From positions 62,001-126,000 of the forward strand of contig JACPKQ010000022.1 in the NCBI GenBank assembly GCA_016186995.1: 64,000 nt of DNA. Direction: 5' to 3'. Shown here piece after piece: positions 51,517 to 59,235 of the stretch. The translations under genes and the position numbers were made by a program. A model generated the notes under the pieces. That model made no database searches. It was not told the origin of the DNA and was given only the letters and a program-made list of their open reading frames with translations. Each line of letters opens with the position of its first letter. The first letter of the stretch is position 1. Source of the DNA: Deltaproteobacteria bacterium. GTDB lineage: Bacteria > Bdellovibrionota > JACOXK01.

Positions 51517-51698
51517 TCCAAGATCTCCTCAAATCTATGAAGCCTTTTTAAAATTTCGTTTGTGACTAAGAAAGGATCTTCATTTTCAGGAATGCCTACT
51601 TTTTGAAGAAGGCGAGAGACTTTTTTCTTATTAGGCTTTGTTTTTGTAAGTTCTTCGCTTAAAGCCAAAAGATCTTGTTTTTGAGTGCTATACGCCAT
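51513..51698 (-). CDS. Small hypothetical protein before the CBS gene
   Basis: 61 aa, charged, helical, without export signal: LLALSEELTKTKPNKKKVSRL and EILKRLHRFEEILD. Not recognised. Its stop overlaps the cystathionine beta-synthase ATG (ATGA), which supports it as a real, translationally coupled gene. Confidence 0.55.
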   Translation of the reverse strand: MAYSTQKQDLLALSEELTKTKPNKKKVSRLLQKVGIPENEDPFLVTNEILKRLHRFEEILD

Positions 51699-51727
51699 GC
51701 CGGCGTTTTAACATGGAACACAACTTC

Positions 51728-51777
51728 TGTCATCCCTGCATCCCTCTTTGTCATCCCTGCGTAGGCAGGGATCCAGT
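51728..51777. repeat. Short palindromic repeats in the kinase-CBS intergenic region
   Basis: A truncated copy GTCATCCCTGCATCCC, then a full copy GTCATCCCTGCGTAGGCAGG with GATCCAG. The 366-base gap 51699-52064 consists mostly of repeats. Confidence 0.75.
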
Positions 51778-51809
51778 ATTTTTCTTTTTACAATCCTGGT
51801 TCTGAGTAG

Positions 51810-51910
51810 CTTATGTTCTTGATGACCTGAAGAATCTTTCAGTGCCCCTCCGCCCGGTGTGGATCCTCCCTGAAAGACTCTTCAGGTCATCTTCACATAG
51901 ACTCGAATGC
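51810..51910 (+). repeat. Structured repeat element D1
   Basis: Left end CTTATGTTCTTGA, then a 22-base arm (51821-51842) starting GATGACCTGAAGAATC that pairs with 51870-51891 with one mismatch, then right end TTCACATAGACTCGAATGC. The loop is GC-rich (CCCCTCCGCCCGGTGTGG). It has the same ends as the A and B elements, but in the stem GATGACC/GGTCATC takes the place of GAAATGG/CCATTTC. Confidence 0.8.
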
Positions 51911-51911
51911 T

Positions 51912-51975
51912 GTCATTCTGAGCGTATGCGAAGAATATAATTCGTATTATACCCTTCACTACGTTCAGGGTGACA
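51912..51975. repeat. GTCATTCTGAGCG-type repeat
   Basis: GTCATTCTGAGCGTATGCGAAG...CCCTTCACTACGTTCAGGGTG: another dispersed type, with a CCCT-type hairpin (CCCTTCACTACGTTCAGGG) at its right side. Confidence 0.6.
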
Positions 51976-52064
51976 GAGAAAGCACTCGGGATGACAGAGG
52001 GGTTCGTGGGGATGACGAAAAAAGAGGCTTGCCAAAAGTTTTTGAGTTTATATAGAAAGACTGC

Positions 52065-53222
52065 ATGCACGCAATTGGAAGATACTCTATTTTAGAAAAA
52101 ATTGCCTCGGGTGGAATGTCTCAAATCTATAAAGGCATTTTAAAAGGGCCCCAGGGCTTTAAAAAAGAAGTTGTTTTAAAAAATATTACAGAGCTTCACA
52201 GCTTTTCAAAACATCTTATACACGAAGCTAAAATTCTAAGTTCCTTTCAGCATCCTAATGTTGTTTCAGTTTATGAATTGGTCGAGGAGAAAAAAAACTT
52301 TTTCCTTGTTATGGAATATATTCAGGGTCAAGATTTAGATGAACTCAATTCTTCAAAAATGTGTCTTTCAGAAAAAGTTCATTTTTATCTTGTTTCAGAG
52401 ATTTTAAAGGGGCTCGAATACATTCATGAAAAAGGTTTTATTCATCAAGATTTATCTCCTTCTAATATTCTCATTTCTTACGATGGTTATGTGAAAATAA
52501 CTGATTTTGGATTAGCTGTAAAAAAGAATGAAAGAACAACGCGATCTCTTTATGGAAAGTGTTCTTATCTTTCACCTGAGCAGGTTAGGGGAGAAAATAT
52601 TACTTTTCAGACAGATCTTTTTTCTTTAGGGCTTATTTTGTATGAAATGTTAAGGGGTAAGAAATTTTTTGAAGGAAAAACAGATTTTGAAATTTTAGAA
52701 AAAATTAGAAAATTTAAAACAATAGAAGAGAAAATAAATTCACAAGTCGATAGTTTTTTAAAAAATTTATTACAACAAAGCCCTTGTAAAAGATTTCAAA
52801 GTGCTCAAGAATGCCTTGAATTTATTCAAGGACATTTTCAGATAGCTTCAAGAGAAGAATTTTTGAAAGAAATACAAGAAGGTCCCCAAAAAACACATAA
52901 ACTGAGTTTTGTGAGGGATATGCCTCAGAAAAATGCTTTTTTAAAACATTACGTTATCGGTGTATGTATTTTTTTTATACTTCTTGGTGGGGTGTCTTTT
53001 CACTATTTCTATAATTCAGGAAGTGGTTTTTTAAGTATTCAAACTGAACCTTGGAGCTATGTAACGATTCAAGGTGAAAAGCTTATGACTCCACTTTACC
53101 ACTATAAAATAAAATCTGGACGAGTGAGTGTTATTTTTGAAAACCCACATTTGAATCAAAAAAAAAGTAAAACTGTATGGGTGCGAAGAAATGGCAATAC
53201 TTTGATTTTGGATAAATTTTAA
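52065..53222 (+). CDS. Membrane Ser/Thr protein kinase with variant HQD motif
   Basis: Hanks-type kinase domain (residues 1-265): Gly loop ASGGMSQIYKG, Lys39, Glu54, catalytic loop HQDLSPSN (127-134; HQD replaces HRD), DFG 147-149 and SPEQ. One membrane helix (about 291-313) and a short external PEGA-like domain (FLSIQTEPWSYVTIQGEKL). 385 aa. The Arg of HRD is lost, which often means no activation-loop phosphorylation is needed. It faces the second Tad-like operon, whose last gene overlaps its stop by 4 bases, and is the only kinase here that could write marks for the FHA/PP2C cluster. Confidence 0.92.
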   Translation: MHAIGRYSILEKIASGGMSQIYKGILKGPQGFKKEVVLKNITELHSFSKHLIHEAKILSSFQHPNVVSVYELVEEKKNFFLVMEYIQGQDLDELNSSKMCLSEKVHFYLVSEILKGLEYIHEKGFIHQDLSPSNILISYDGYVKITDFGLAVKKNERTTRSLYGKCSYLSPEQVRGENITFQTDLFSLGLILYEMLRGKKFFEGKTDFEILEKIRKFKTIEEKINSQVDSFLKNLLQQSPCKRFQSAQECLEFIQGHFQIASREEFLKEIQEGPQKTHKLSFVRDMPQKNAFLKHYVIGVCIFFILLGGVSFHYFYNSGSGFLSIQTEPWSYVTIQGEKLMTPLYHYKIKSGRVSVIFENPHLNQKKSKTVWVRRNGNTLILDKF

Positions 53223-54289
53223 AATAAACTCATTTTAAAGTGAAGGAAGAGGGGTGAGAGAATGACAAGAAAAACAGAGGGAAGGATGAAGAGAAAAAGA
53301 GGAATGAGTAATTTAAAATAAAGATTTTGTTTTTTTTTCTCAAGTTCTTGTGTTTTTTCAAAATAAAGATCTTCACTTAAGTTTTTAATGGGTGAGCTTA
53401 AACTACAACCTTTATGGAGGGTTTGAAGAAGAATGAAAAGAAAGCGTTCAATATGAGGATTTTCTTCTTTTTTTAAAAAATCTTCTAAAGTTTTCTTTCT
53501 GCTTGGGCTGTTAAGAATTTTGTGGAGAAGATTTTTAAACTTATTCTGTAAAGATGAAGAAAGGGTAGGAAGTAAATAATGAAAAGCTTGTATCCATGAT
53601 TGCCCTGTTTCGATAATAAGTGCAAGTGAATCTAGAAACCAAGGAAACTCAGTTAAAATGGGTGGGTGAGATATCCATCTTTTAATAAGAAAGAAACCCA
53701 GAATATTAAGTCCTAAAGCCAATAAATAAATTTTTTGTGTAAGGGGGGTTAAGAAAGAGTTTTTTACAAGTTCAGGTTCAAAAAAGGAAAATCCTAAAAG
53801 AGTCAACCAGGGAAGAAGTACACAGAGAAGAGCTTGTATTGAAATATGCCTTGATTGTGTTTTCATTTTTTCTTGAAATTCTAATTGGGTTTTAAATTGT
53901 GTTTCTAATTTTCTTAAAAAAGGTGAAATCTCACTTCCATTTTTAAGCAAAATAGGCATAGTGAGAGAAAAAGTGTGAAATTGGGGTACTAACTTGTTTA
54001 TTTTTAATTTAACCAAAGAAGCTTCTAGAGTGCAGCCTGCATGAATATATTCAAGAAATGGTTGTAATTCTTCTTTAAGAGGTTGTGGAAGGATAGGAAT
54101 TATGTTTTCAAGAGATTTTACAAAGGAATGCCCAGCAATCATGCTATGTCTTAATTGTTCAAGAAAAAGTGGAAAAGAGGTTTTAAGTTTTTTGATCTTA
54201 TGTTGCTTTTTGAAAAAATGAATTAAGAAATAGAATAGGTTAAGAAGAAAGAAGATGCTTACAATATGACACAAAAACCCAAGAATCAT
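53219..54289 (-). CDS. Double type II secretion F-domain protein (TadB-TadC-like)
   Basis: 356 aa with two T2SF-like halves: residues 35-165 (FPLFLEQLRHSMIAGHSFVKSL) and 210-345 (FPWFLDSLALIIETGQSWIQAF, ending PLFLFILPSVFLVILSPLFL), so it would serve as both TadB and TadC. Very hydrophobic at both ends. The sigma-54-like motif at 54303-54318 lies only 14 bases upstream of the ATG. Confidence 0.8.
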   Translation of the reverse strand: MILGFLCHIVSIFFLLNLFYFLIHFFKKQHKIKKLKTSFPLFLEQLRHSMIAGHSFVKSLENIIPILPQPLKEELQPFLEYIHAGCTLEASLVKLKINKLVPQFHTFSLTMPILLKNGSEISPFLRKLETQFKTQLEFQEKMKTQSRHISIQALLCVLLPWLTLLGFSFFEPELVKNSFLTPLTQKIYLLALGLNILGFFLIKRWISHPPILTEFPWFLDSLALIIETGQSWIQAFHYLLPTLSSSLQNKFKNLLHKILNSPSRKKTLEDFLKKEENPHIERFLFILLQTLHKGCSLSSPIKNLSEDLYFEKTQELEKKKQNLYFKLLIPLFLFILPSVFLVILSPLFLHFKMSLF

Positions 54290-54302
54290 TGTTAAGGGTT
54301 AA

Positions 54303-54318
54303 AGCAAATCCTGTGCCA
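54303..54318 (-). promoter_or_regulatory. Sigma-54-like promoter motif before the double T2SF gene
   Basis: Minus strand TGGCACAGGATTTGCT, a near-consensus -24/-12 element. The expected transcription start would be about 3 bases before the ATG, so the mRNA would be nearly leaderless, or the motif has another role. Confidence 0.6.
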
Positions 54319-54349
54319 ATTTTGTTGAGGCCAGGCCAGCTCAGCGGGG

Positions 54350-54673
54350 TCAGTTAAAAGAGGGGGGAATGTGGCGGATGACATTCACCTTATTGGAAGA
54401 AGGGAAAAGAAAAATCTTTTTTCTTAAAAGTAAAAGACTTACAGCCAAAAGACTCAAAAAAGCATTTGTAGTGCCATAGGTTTTTAAATATTTTTCAAGA
54501 AAGTTATTTTTAAGTTCTACCCACTGGGTTTCTTGAGCTGCTTGATCATAAAAGCCTTGTTTAATAAGAGATTGCACCTTTTTCTCATGTTGCCCAAGGC
54601 TTGCACTTAAAGATGCAGAGATGAAAACAAAAAGAATAGATGTAAAAATAAATATTTTTCCTAGTTTTCTCAT
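54350..54673 (-). CDS. Small exported membrane protein in second Tad-like operon
   Basis: 107 aa: signal-like N terminus (MRKLGKIFIFTSILFVFISASLSAS), a short helical part (KVQSLIKQGFYDQAAQETQW), and a second hydrophobic helix (FLSLLAVSLLLLRKK). Not recognised; it is not a standard Flp prepilin. The frame is open to 54706, but the start at 54673 gives the better signal peptide. Confidence 0.55.
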   Translation of the reverse strand: MRKLGKIFIFTSILFVFISASLSASLGQHEKKVQSLIKQGFYDQAAQETQWVELKNNFLEKYLKTYGTTNAFLSLLAVSLLLLRKKIFLFPSSNKVNVIRHIPPSFN

Positions 54674-54772
54674 GACATTTATAGACATATCCAAAATTGA
54701 TGCCAAGTTTTTAAAATAAATAACTTAGTAATTTCAATATCTTAGGTTTTTATCGAGGAAGTCAAGACTGCC

Positions 54773-55759
54773 TTAATTTGTCATTGGGGTGTTATTTTTC
54801 CACCCTTCACTGAAGGAGGAAAAAACATCATGAAGAATAATAGTATCCCCCTCTAGACCACATATTTGGGTAATATGAGATATTTTTCTAACCCCCACCT
54901 CCGTTTTTTCTAGGTGGATGATGAGATCTACCGCTGACTCAATATGTTGTCTTAAAGCTTTAATAGGAAAATCACACCCGCTTAAGAGCATAAGCATTTC
55001 AAGTCGTCTCAAGGCATCGCGTGGAGAGTTTGCATGAAGGGTTGTGAGGGAACCTTTGTGTCCGATATTCATGGCTTGAAGCATATCGAGAGTTTCTTCC
55101 CCTCGGCATTCCCCAACAATGATACGATCAGGTCTCATCCTTAAAGCATTTTGAAGAAGTTGTCTTAAAGTAATTTCACCTTTGTTTTCAATATTGGGTT
55201 TTTTAGACTCAAGTGAAATGACATGTTCTTGAAGAAGGTGAAGCTCTGCCACATCTTCAATGGTAATAATACGCTCTTCTTTATGGATAAAAGAAGAAAG
55301 AATATTAAGAAGAGTTGTTTTACCAGTGCTTGTTCCTCCTGAGATCAGAATATTTTTCTTTTCTTGTATTTGAGTTTTTAAAAAAAGAAGCATTTCTTGA
55401 TTGAGTGTCTTGTACTCGATCAATTTTTCCTGATTTACAAAAGTGGGTAAAAACTTTCTAATTGTGAGAATAGGGCCTTGCAAAGAGAGAGGTGGGATAA
55501 TGGCATGAAGTCGCATGCCATTATGAAGTCTTGCATCAACGAAAGGGCATGCTTCATCAAGTCGTCTGTGAGTCTGAAGCAAAAGGTTTTGAGCAAGGTT
55601 TAAAACTTCATCGTGGGTTTCAAAACAAAGTGAAGTTTTAATGACTTGTCCCTGTTTTTCAATATAAACAGGGGAGATCCCGTTAATCATAATTTCATTT
55701 ATTTCTGGATCTTCAATGAAAGGAAGAATTTTTCCAAAAGGTGCTTTTAAAAAATTCAT
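54773..55759 (-). CDS. CpaF/TadA-type secretion ATPase, second copy
   Basis: Hexameric ATPase that drives a Tad-like platform. EDPEINEIMINGISPVYIE opening, Walker A GGTSTGKTT at 141-149, ITIEDVAELHL, MRPDRIIVGECRG and SLTTLHANSPRD. 328 aa, shorter than usual because the N-terminal helical region is missing; it is homologous to the CpaF half of the fusion at 38.9 kb. Start overlaps the secretin stop by 4 bases. Confidence 0.92.
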   Translation of the reverse strand: MNFLKAPFGKILPFIEDPEINEIMINGISPVYIEKQGQVIKTSLCFETHDEVLNLAQNLLLQTHRRLDEACPFVDARLHNGMRLHAIIPPLSLQGPILTIRKFLPTFVNQEKLIEYKTLNQEMLLFLKTQIQEKKNILISGGTSTGKTTLLNILSSFIHKEERIITIEDVAELHLLQEHVISLESKKPNIENKGEITLRQLLQNALRMRPDRIIVGECRGEETLDMLQAMNIGHKGSLTTLHANSPRDALRRLEMLMLLSGCDFPIKALRQHIESAVDLIIHLEKTEVGVRKISHITQICGLEGDTIILHDVFSSFSEGWKNNTPMTN

Positions 55760-57123
55760 GGCTTGTGAATCTTTTTGAATTTTGAAATCAAATTTGTAAA
55801 TTGTGTTTTTGTGTGAAGGTGTGGGGTGACTAAAATGATGAGCTCTTTTTTATTTTGAAGAGAACCTTGTGTTTTTAACAAATTTCCTAACAGAGGGATG
55901 TCGCTTAAAAAAGGAACGCCACTTTCAGATTGAGATGATTCATAGGTTTCAAGCCCAGAAAGAATAATTGTTTCTCCGTTGTGAACATTAAGTGATGTTT
56001 CTACTTTTCGGCTTAAAATACCTGGGATGCCATCTGTTGTGTGAGCTGGGTCAAGAGAAGAAAGCTCAGCATTCAGTGTTGTAAAAATTCTATTTTGAGA
56101 ATCAATAAAGGGTTTAATTTTGAGAATAATGCCGTAAGAGCGCCAGGTAATTTGAGAGGTCACCCTTGAAATAATTCTAATGGGTATTTCACCCCCTACT
56201 AAAAACTGGGCTTCTTCTCCATTTCGACACACAAGTTTTGGATTTGAAAGAATTTTTCCAAAACCCTTTTCAGATAAAAGATGAAGAAAAACATCAAGTG
56301 CTTCGTGGGAGGAGGTGTTGGAAAATCGTCTTAAGAGGTTGTTTAAAGAAAAAATACGGATTTGATCAGGGTAATCAAAGCCAACTTGTGTGCTTTTGCT
56401 TTTGGCTATTTCAAGAATTTTGACATCAACAAGAATCATCTTTTCAAATTTCTGCTGAGTTGAAATATTATTAATAAACTGTGGATAAACATGCATTGTG
56501 AGGGATGAAATCAATTCGTACTCTTTTTGAGATTCTACTTTACCCTCAAGGTAAAGAGTTTCTTCTTGAGCCAGTACTTGGATGTGAAGAAAGCCTTTTT
56601 CTTTTAGGATAGAACTTATTTTTAAAGCAAGGTTTGAAAGAAGTGTAGAACGGATATGTGTCATATCAAGAATGTTTTTTTGTTCTTTAAGGGGGAGGAT
56701 GAGTTTGAGTGTTTTTTCATCGCTGATCCATCCAGAAATAAGAATTTTCTTATTAAAATAATGAATGTGAATATCTTCTGTGTGTTTAAAAAGCTTTTCT
56801 ACTTCATTTTTAAGTTGAGCCATTTCATAAGAGTAGATAGAAACCGAAATTTCATTTTTATTGTTTTCTGTCCACAGGGTGAGCGTTGTTCCCCCCTCTT
56901 TAAGGGCCTGGACAATGATTTCGTTGCCCGGCGGAAGAACTTGCACTTGAGCGATTTGTGTATTTGAAAGAGCCACTCTTTTTAAATGGGGAATGATAAA
57001 AGTTTTTTGTTCCCCTTTTCCAAGAGTTATACTTTGTGGAAGTTCTAAAGTATTGTTTTGAAGCGCTTCTACTAAAGTTATTTTGATTAAAGCAACAAAG
57101 AAAACAAAAAAAATATTTTTCAT
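55756..57123 (-). CDS. CpaC-type secretin, second copy
   Basis: Outer-membrane secretin: signal peptide MKNIFFVFFVALIKITLVEA, N-terminal pilus-assembly domain (ITLGKGEQKTFIIPHLKRVAL), BON-like repeats (about 110-205), and the secretin core (VDVKILEIAKSKSTQVGFDY, NPKLVCRNGEEAQFLVGGEI, SLNVHNGETIILSGL, VPFLSDIPLLG). 455 aa. First gene of the second Tad-like operon. Confidence 0.92.
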   Translation of the reverse strand: MKNIFFVFFVALIKITLVEALQNNTLELPQSITLGKGEQKTFIIPHLKRVALSNTQIAQVQVLPPGNEIIVQALKEGGTTLTLWTENNKNEISVSIYSYEMAQLKNEVEKLFKHTEDIHIHYFNKKILISGWISDEKTLKLILPLKEQKNILDMTHIRSTLLSNLALKISSILKEKGFLHIQVLAQEETLYLEGKVESQKEYELISSLTMHVYPQFINNISTQQKFEKMILVDVKILEIAKSKSTQVGFDYPDQIRIFSLNNLLRRFSNTSSHEALDVFLHLLSEKGFGKILSNPKLVCRNGEEAQFLVGGEIPIRIISRVTSQITWRSYGIILKIKPFIDSQNRIFTTLNAELSSLDPAHTTDGIPGILSRKVETSLNVHNGETIILSGLETYESSQSESGVPFLSDIPLLGNLLKTQGSLQNKKELIILVTPHLHTKTQFTNLISKFKKIHKP

Positions 57124-57137
57124 TATTTAAGGTTCAT

Positions 57138-57153
57138 AGCAAATGTTGTGCCA
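57138..57153 (-). promoter_or_regulatory. Sigma-54-like promoter motif before the second secretin
   Basis: Minus strand TGGCACAACATTTGCT, near-consensus and at the same distance from the start codon (14 bases) as the motif before the T2SF gene; the surrounding bases are also alike (AGCAAAT..TGTGCCAATTTT on the plus strand). Confidence 0.65.
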
Positions 57154-57185
57154 ATTTTTTACAAATGAGACAGTTTTTCACTTCC

Positions 57186-57265
57186 TGTCATTGCGAGTGA
57201 AACGAAGCAATCTCATCGCTACCGCGATGGGATCGCCACGGTCGTTACACTCCCTCGCGATGACA
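57186..57265 (+). repeat. Modular hairpin repeat (GTCATTGCGAG type)
   Basis: GTCATTGCGAGTGAAACGAAGC, variable hairpin ATCGCTACCGCGAT, GGATCGCCACG, a second variable part, and CTCGCGATGACA. It lies between the histidine kinase 3' end and the second secretin. Confidence 0.85.
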
Positions 57266-57274
57266 TGTCCTTTT

Positions 57275-58351
57275 TTAGAAAATAATCACTGTTTGAAAGG
57301 TTTTATCTTTTTTATGAAAAGAAAGCGTGCCTGAGAGGGTTTTAACTATAAGCCCAGAAAGAGGCAGTCCTAAGCCTAAACCACCTTGGTGGTATTTCAT
57401 ATCTTTCGGGTTATTAAGATCTCCAAAAATATTTTTAAATTCTTTTTGAGAAAGGTTTTGGGTCTTGTTTTCTATAAGAATTTTAACATTTTTTTGTATT
57501 CTCTCACTCTCTATTTTAAGCGTGCCCTTATCCTCATTATAAATAAGAGCATTTTCAATAAGGTGGTAGAAGAGAGATTCAAGCAGTTTGGGGTCTCCTT
57601 TTATCTTGAGAGAGGGGATCGCAAGAGTAACTTGTATTTTTTGTTTTTGAATAAGTGTGTCAAAATGGGACAGTGTTTTTTCGATGACACACTTTAAATC
57701 TATGTTTTCGGTTTTGATTTTGTGAGTTTGTGTTTTAAGGGTAGTTAAAAGAATCACATCTTCTGCCATGCGTAGAAGTTTTTGGGCAGCTTTATGAATA
57801 TATTCTAAAGCTGTTTTGTCAGTGTTGTCATTCCCGCGAAGGCGGGAATCCAGATTTTTGCCTTCAAGAAGAGTTTCTGTAAACCCTAAAATAGTCGTAA
57901 GAGGTGTTCTTAAAGCATGAGAAATAACGTTTAGAAAAGATGTTTTGGCTTGGTCAAGAGTTTTTAGTTTTACTTCTGCAAGTTTAAGTTTTAATCCTTT
58001 TTCTACAATGTTTTTAAGTCTATGACTATCCCACGGTTTTGTTTCAAAATGATAAATTTTGCCTTCATTAATAGCCGAAATAATAGATTCGATATCGGCA
58101 TAAGCTGTGATGAGGATACGAACGGCATCAGGGTTCAATGCAATCGATTTTTCAAGCATGTGGGCACCTGTCATTTCAGGCATTCTTTGATCGCAAATAA
58201 TAACTGAGACAGGTTTTTCAACGAGGAGTTTTAAGCCCTCTTTGGCTGAAAGGGCTGTGAGTACATCATAATCCTTCCAAAACACCCTTTTTAAAGCATC
58301 GAGGGTGTCTTGATCGTCATCTACTATCAGGATTTTATGCTTCTCGCTCAT
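57275..58351 (-). CDS. Receiver domain - histidine kinase hybrid with a repeat insertion
   Basis: N-terminal receiver domain (1-120) with phosphoacceptor Asp54 (IICDQRMPEM), then a HisKA domain with His145 (FLNVISHALRTPL) and the HATPase domain (N box LIENALIYNED, G box GGLGLGLPLSG). Between HisKA helices 1 and 2, at about 166-175, NLDSRLRGND is encoded by a short palindromic repeat (57826-57853). It falls in the connecting turn of the helical hairpin. Cytoplasmic; partner unknown. Confidence 0.9.
   Translation of the reverse strand: MSEKHKILIVDDDQDTLDALKRVFWKDYDVLTALSAKEGLKLLVEKPVSVIICDQRMPEMTGAHMLEKSIALNPDAVRILITAYADIESIISAINEGKIYHFETKPWDSHRLKNIVEKGLKLKLAEVKLKTLDQAKTSFLNVISHALRTPLTTILGFTETLLEGKNLDSRLRGNDNTDKTALEYIHKAAQKLLRMAEDVILLTTLKTQTHKIKTENIDLKCVIEKTLSHFDTLIQKQKIQVTLAIPSLKIKGDPKLLESLFYHLIENALIYNEDKGTLKIESERIQKNVKILIENKTQNLSQKEFKNIFGDLNNPKDMKYHQGGLGLGLPLSGLIVKTLSGTLSFHKKDKTFQTVIIF
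57826..57853. repeat. Short palindromic repeat inside the histidine kinase gene
   Basis: GTCATTCCCGCGAAGGCGGG with AATCCAG; in frame with the kinase. Confidence 0.85.
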
Positions 58352-58419
58352 ATCCCCCTTATCGGAATATTACGTGTCATCCTGAGCCGCTTCATGGCTC
58401 GTGTTCAAAAATCCTTCAA

Positions 58420-58600
58420 CTTTAAGTTCTTAAAAATGGCCACAAAAGACAGGGATAGTGCTTCCCTCGATATATTACATCGGTGGGACTGTATTTCTCA
58501 AAAACACGCTATCAAAATTCCCTGCGAGAATTTTGCGCTCTCTCTCGGCCGCGAGAAGGTTTTTTTGAAACACAGTTCCACCTCTTTATATCTTTTGCCC
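58420..58600 (+). repeat. Structured repeat element A3 (chimera)
   Basis: Begins with the left end TTTAAGTTCTTAAAAATGG, then ACAAAAGACAGGGATAGTGC, nearly identical to the reversed end of element A1. After CTTCCCTCG the interior is different: stem GTGGGACTGT (58483-58492) with ACAGTTCCAC (58572-58581) and inner hairpin AAAATTC/GAATTTT. It closes at TATCTTTTGCCC. Confidence 0.7.
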
Positions 58601-58612
58601 TATAACTTTATT

Positions 58613-58700
58613 CTCGAGTTTATGTGAAGATGGGCTGAATTTCGAGTCCATGAGAGAGTAGGGACTGGGTAAACACCCTCCCTACTCAGAACCAAAGTTG
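58613..58700 (-). repeat. Structured repeat element C2
   Basis: Reversed right end CTCGAGTTTATGTGAAG, then GAGTAGGGA (58656-58664) pairing with TCCCTACTC (58679-58687), flanked by TCCATGAGA and AGAACCAAAGTTGTAATTATG as in C1 (reverse orientation). Confidence 0.75.
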
Positions 58701-58817
58701 TAATTATGTGAGGAAATGGTCAGTGTCTGGAGCGGAAGTAAAGCGGAGCTCTATGAGGCCTTGCCGAATAAAGAGCGAGCCATGAAGCGGAAGACACTGC
58801 CATTTCAAGAACTTAAG
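58700..58817 (-). repeat. Structured repeat element B3
   Basis: TAATTATGTGAG, stem GAAATGGTCAGTGTCT (58713-58728) with AGACACTGCCATTTC (58792-58806), then CCATTTCAAGAACTTAAG. Interior conserved motifs GGAGCGGAAGTAAAGCGGAG and GCGAGCCATGAAGCGGAA as in B2; the middle is shorter. Confidence 0.8.
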
Positions 58818-58828
58818 TTCGAATAAAC

Positions 58829-58878
58829 CCTGGATTCCCGCCTTCGCGGGAATGACAGAGGGGGATCCCGGGAATGAC
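58829..58878. repeat. Short palindromic repeats upstream of the 59-kb secreted protein
   Basis: Full copy GGATTCCCGCCTTCGCGGG with AATGACAG, then a half copy GATCCCGGGAATGAC. Confidence 0.75.
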
Positions 58879-59105
58879 AATGGAGAACTGGCTTGGCTTC
58901 GTGGAAAAGAGTGTTTAAGAAGTGAACAGCGGACTAAAAAACAAATCAGTGGTCTTAAGTATATAAAATTATTAAACTAATACAACTCTATGACTTGTTT
59001 TTAGTCACTCAAAGACGGTATGACAACGGTTTTTGCTTTTTCGAGAAAAAAGCTCTAAGAATGCTAAGTATTCAATATTACTTAATAAATCTATTTTTCC
59101 TGTTC

Positions 59106-59121
59106 TGGCATGGGGCTTGCT
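59106..59121 (+). promoter_or_regulatory. Sigma-54 (-24/-12) promoter of the 59-kb secreted protein
   Basis: TGGCATGGGGCTTGCT: perfect TGGCA and TTGCT at exact spacing. The coding start is 115 bases downstream. Confidence 0.85.
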
Positions 59122-59235
59122 CATAAGTAAAGTACGAGGAGTCTCATTTTCATGTTGAGATTTGTGCGAAGGCAAAAAAAGAAAATGATGAAAAATAAGA
59201 TGAATTTCATGTTGAAAGTAGAGGAGAAAAAGACA

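Noticed and set aside
58372-58412. GTCATCCTGAGCC-type repeat copy before the histidine kinase
   Set aside because: Only a short, degenerate match (GTCATCCTGAGCCGCTTCAT); probably a fragment, not listed as a separate element.
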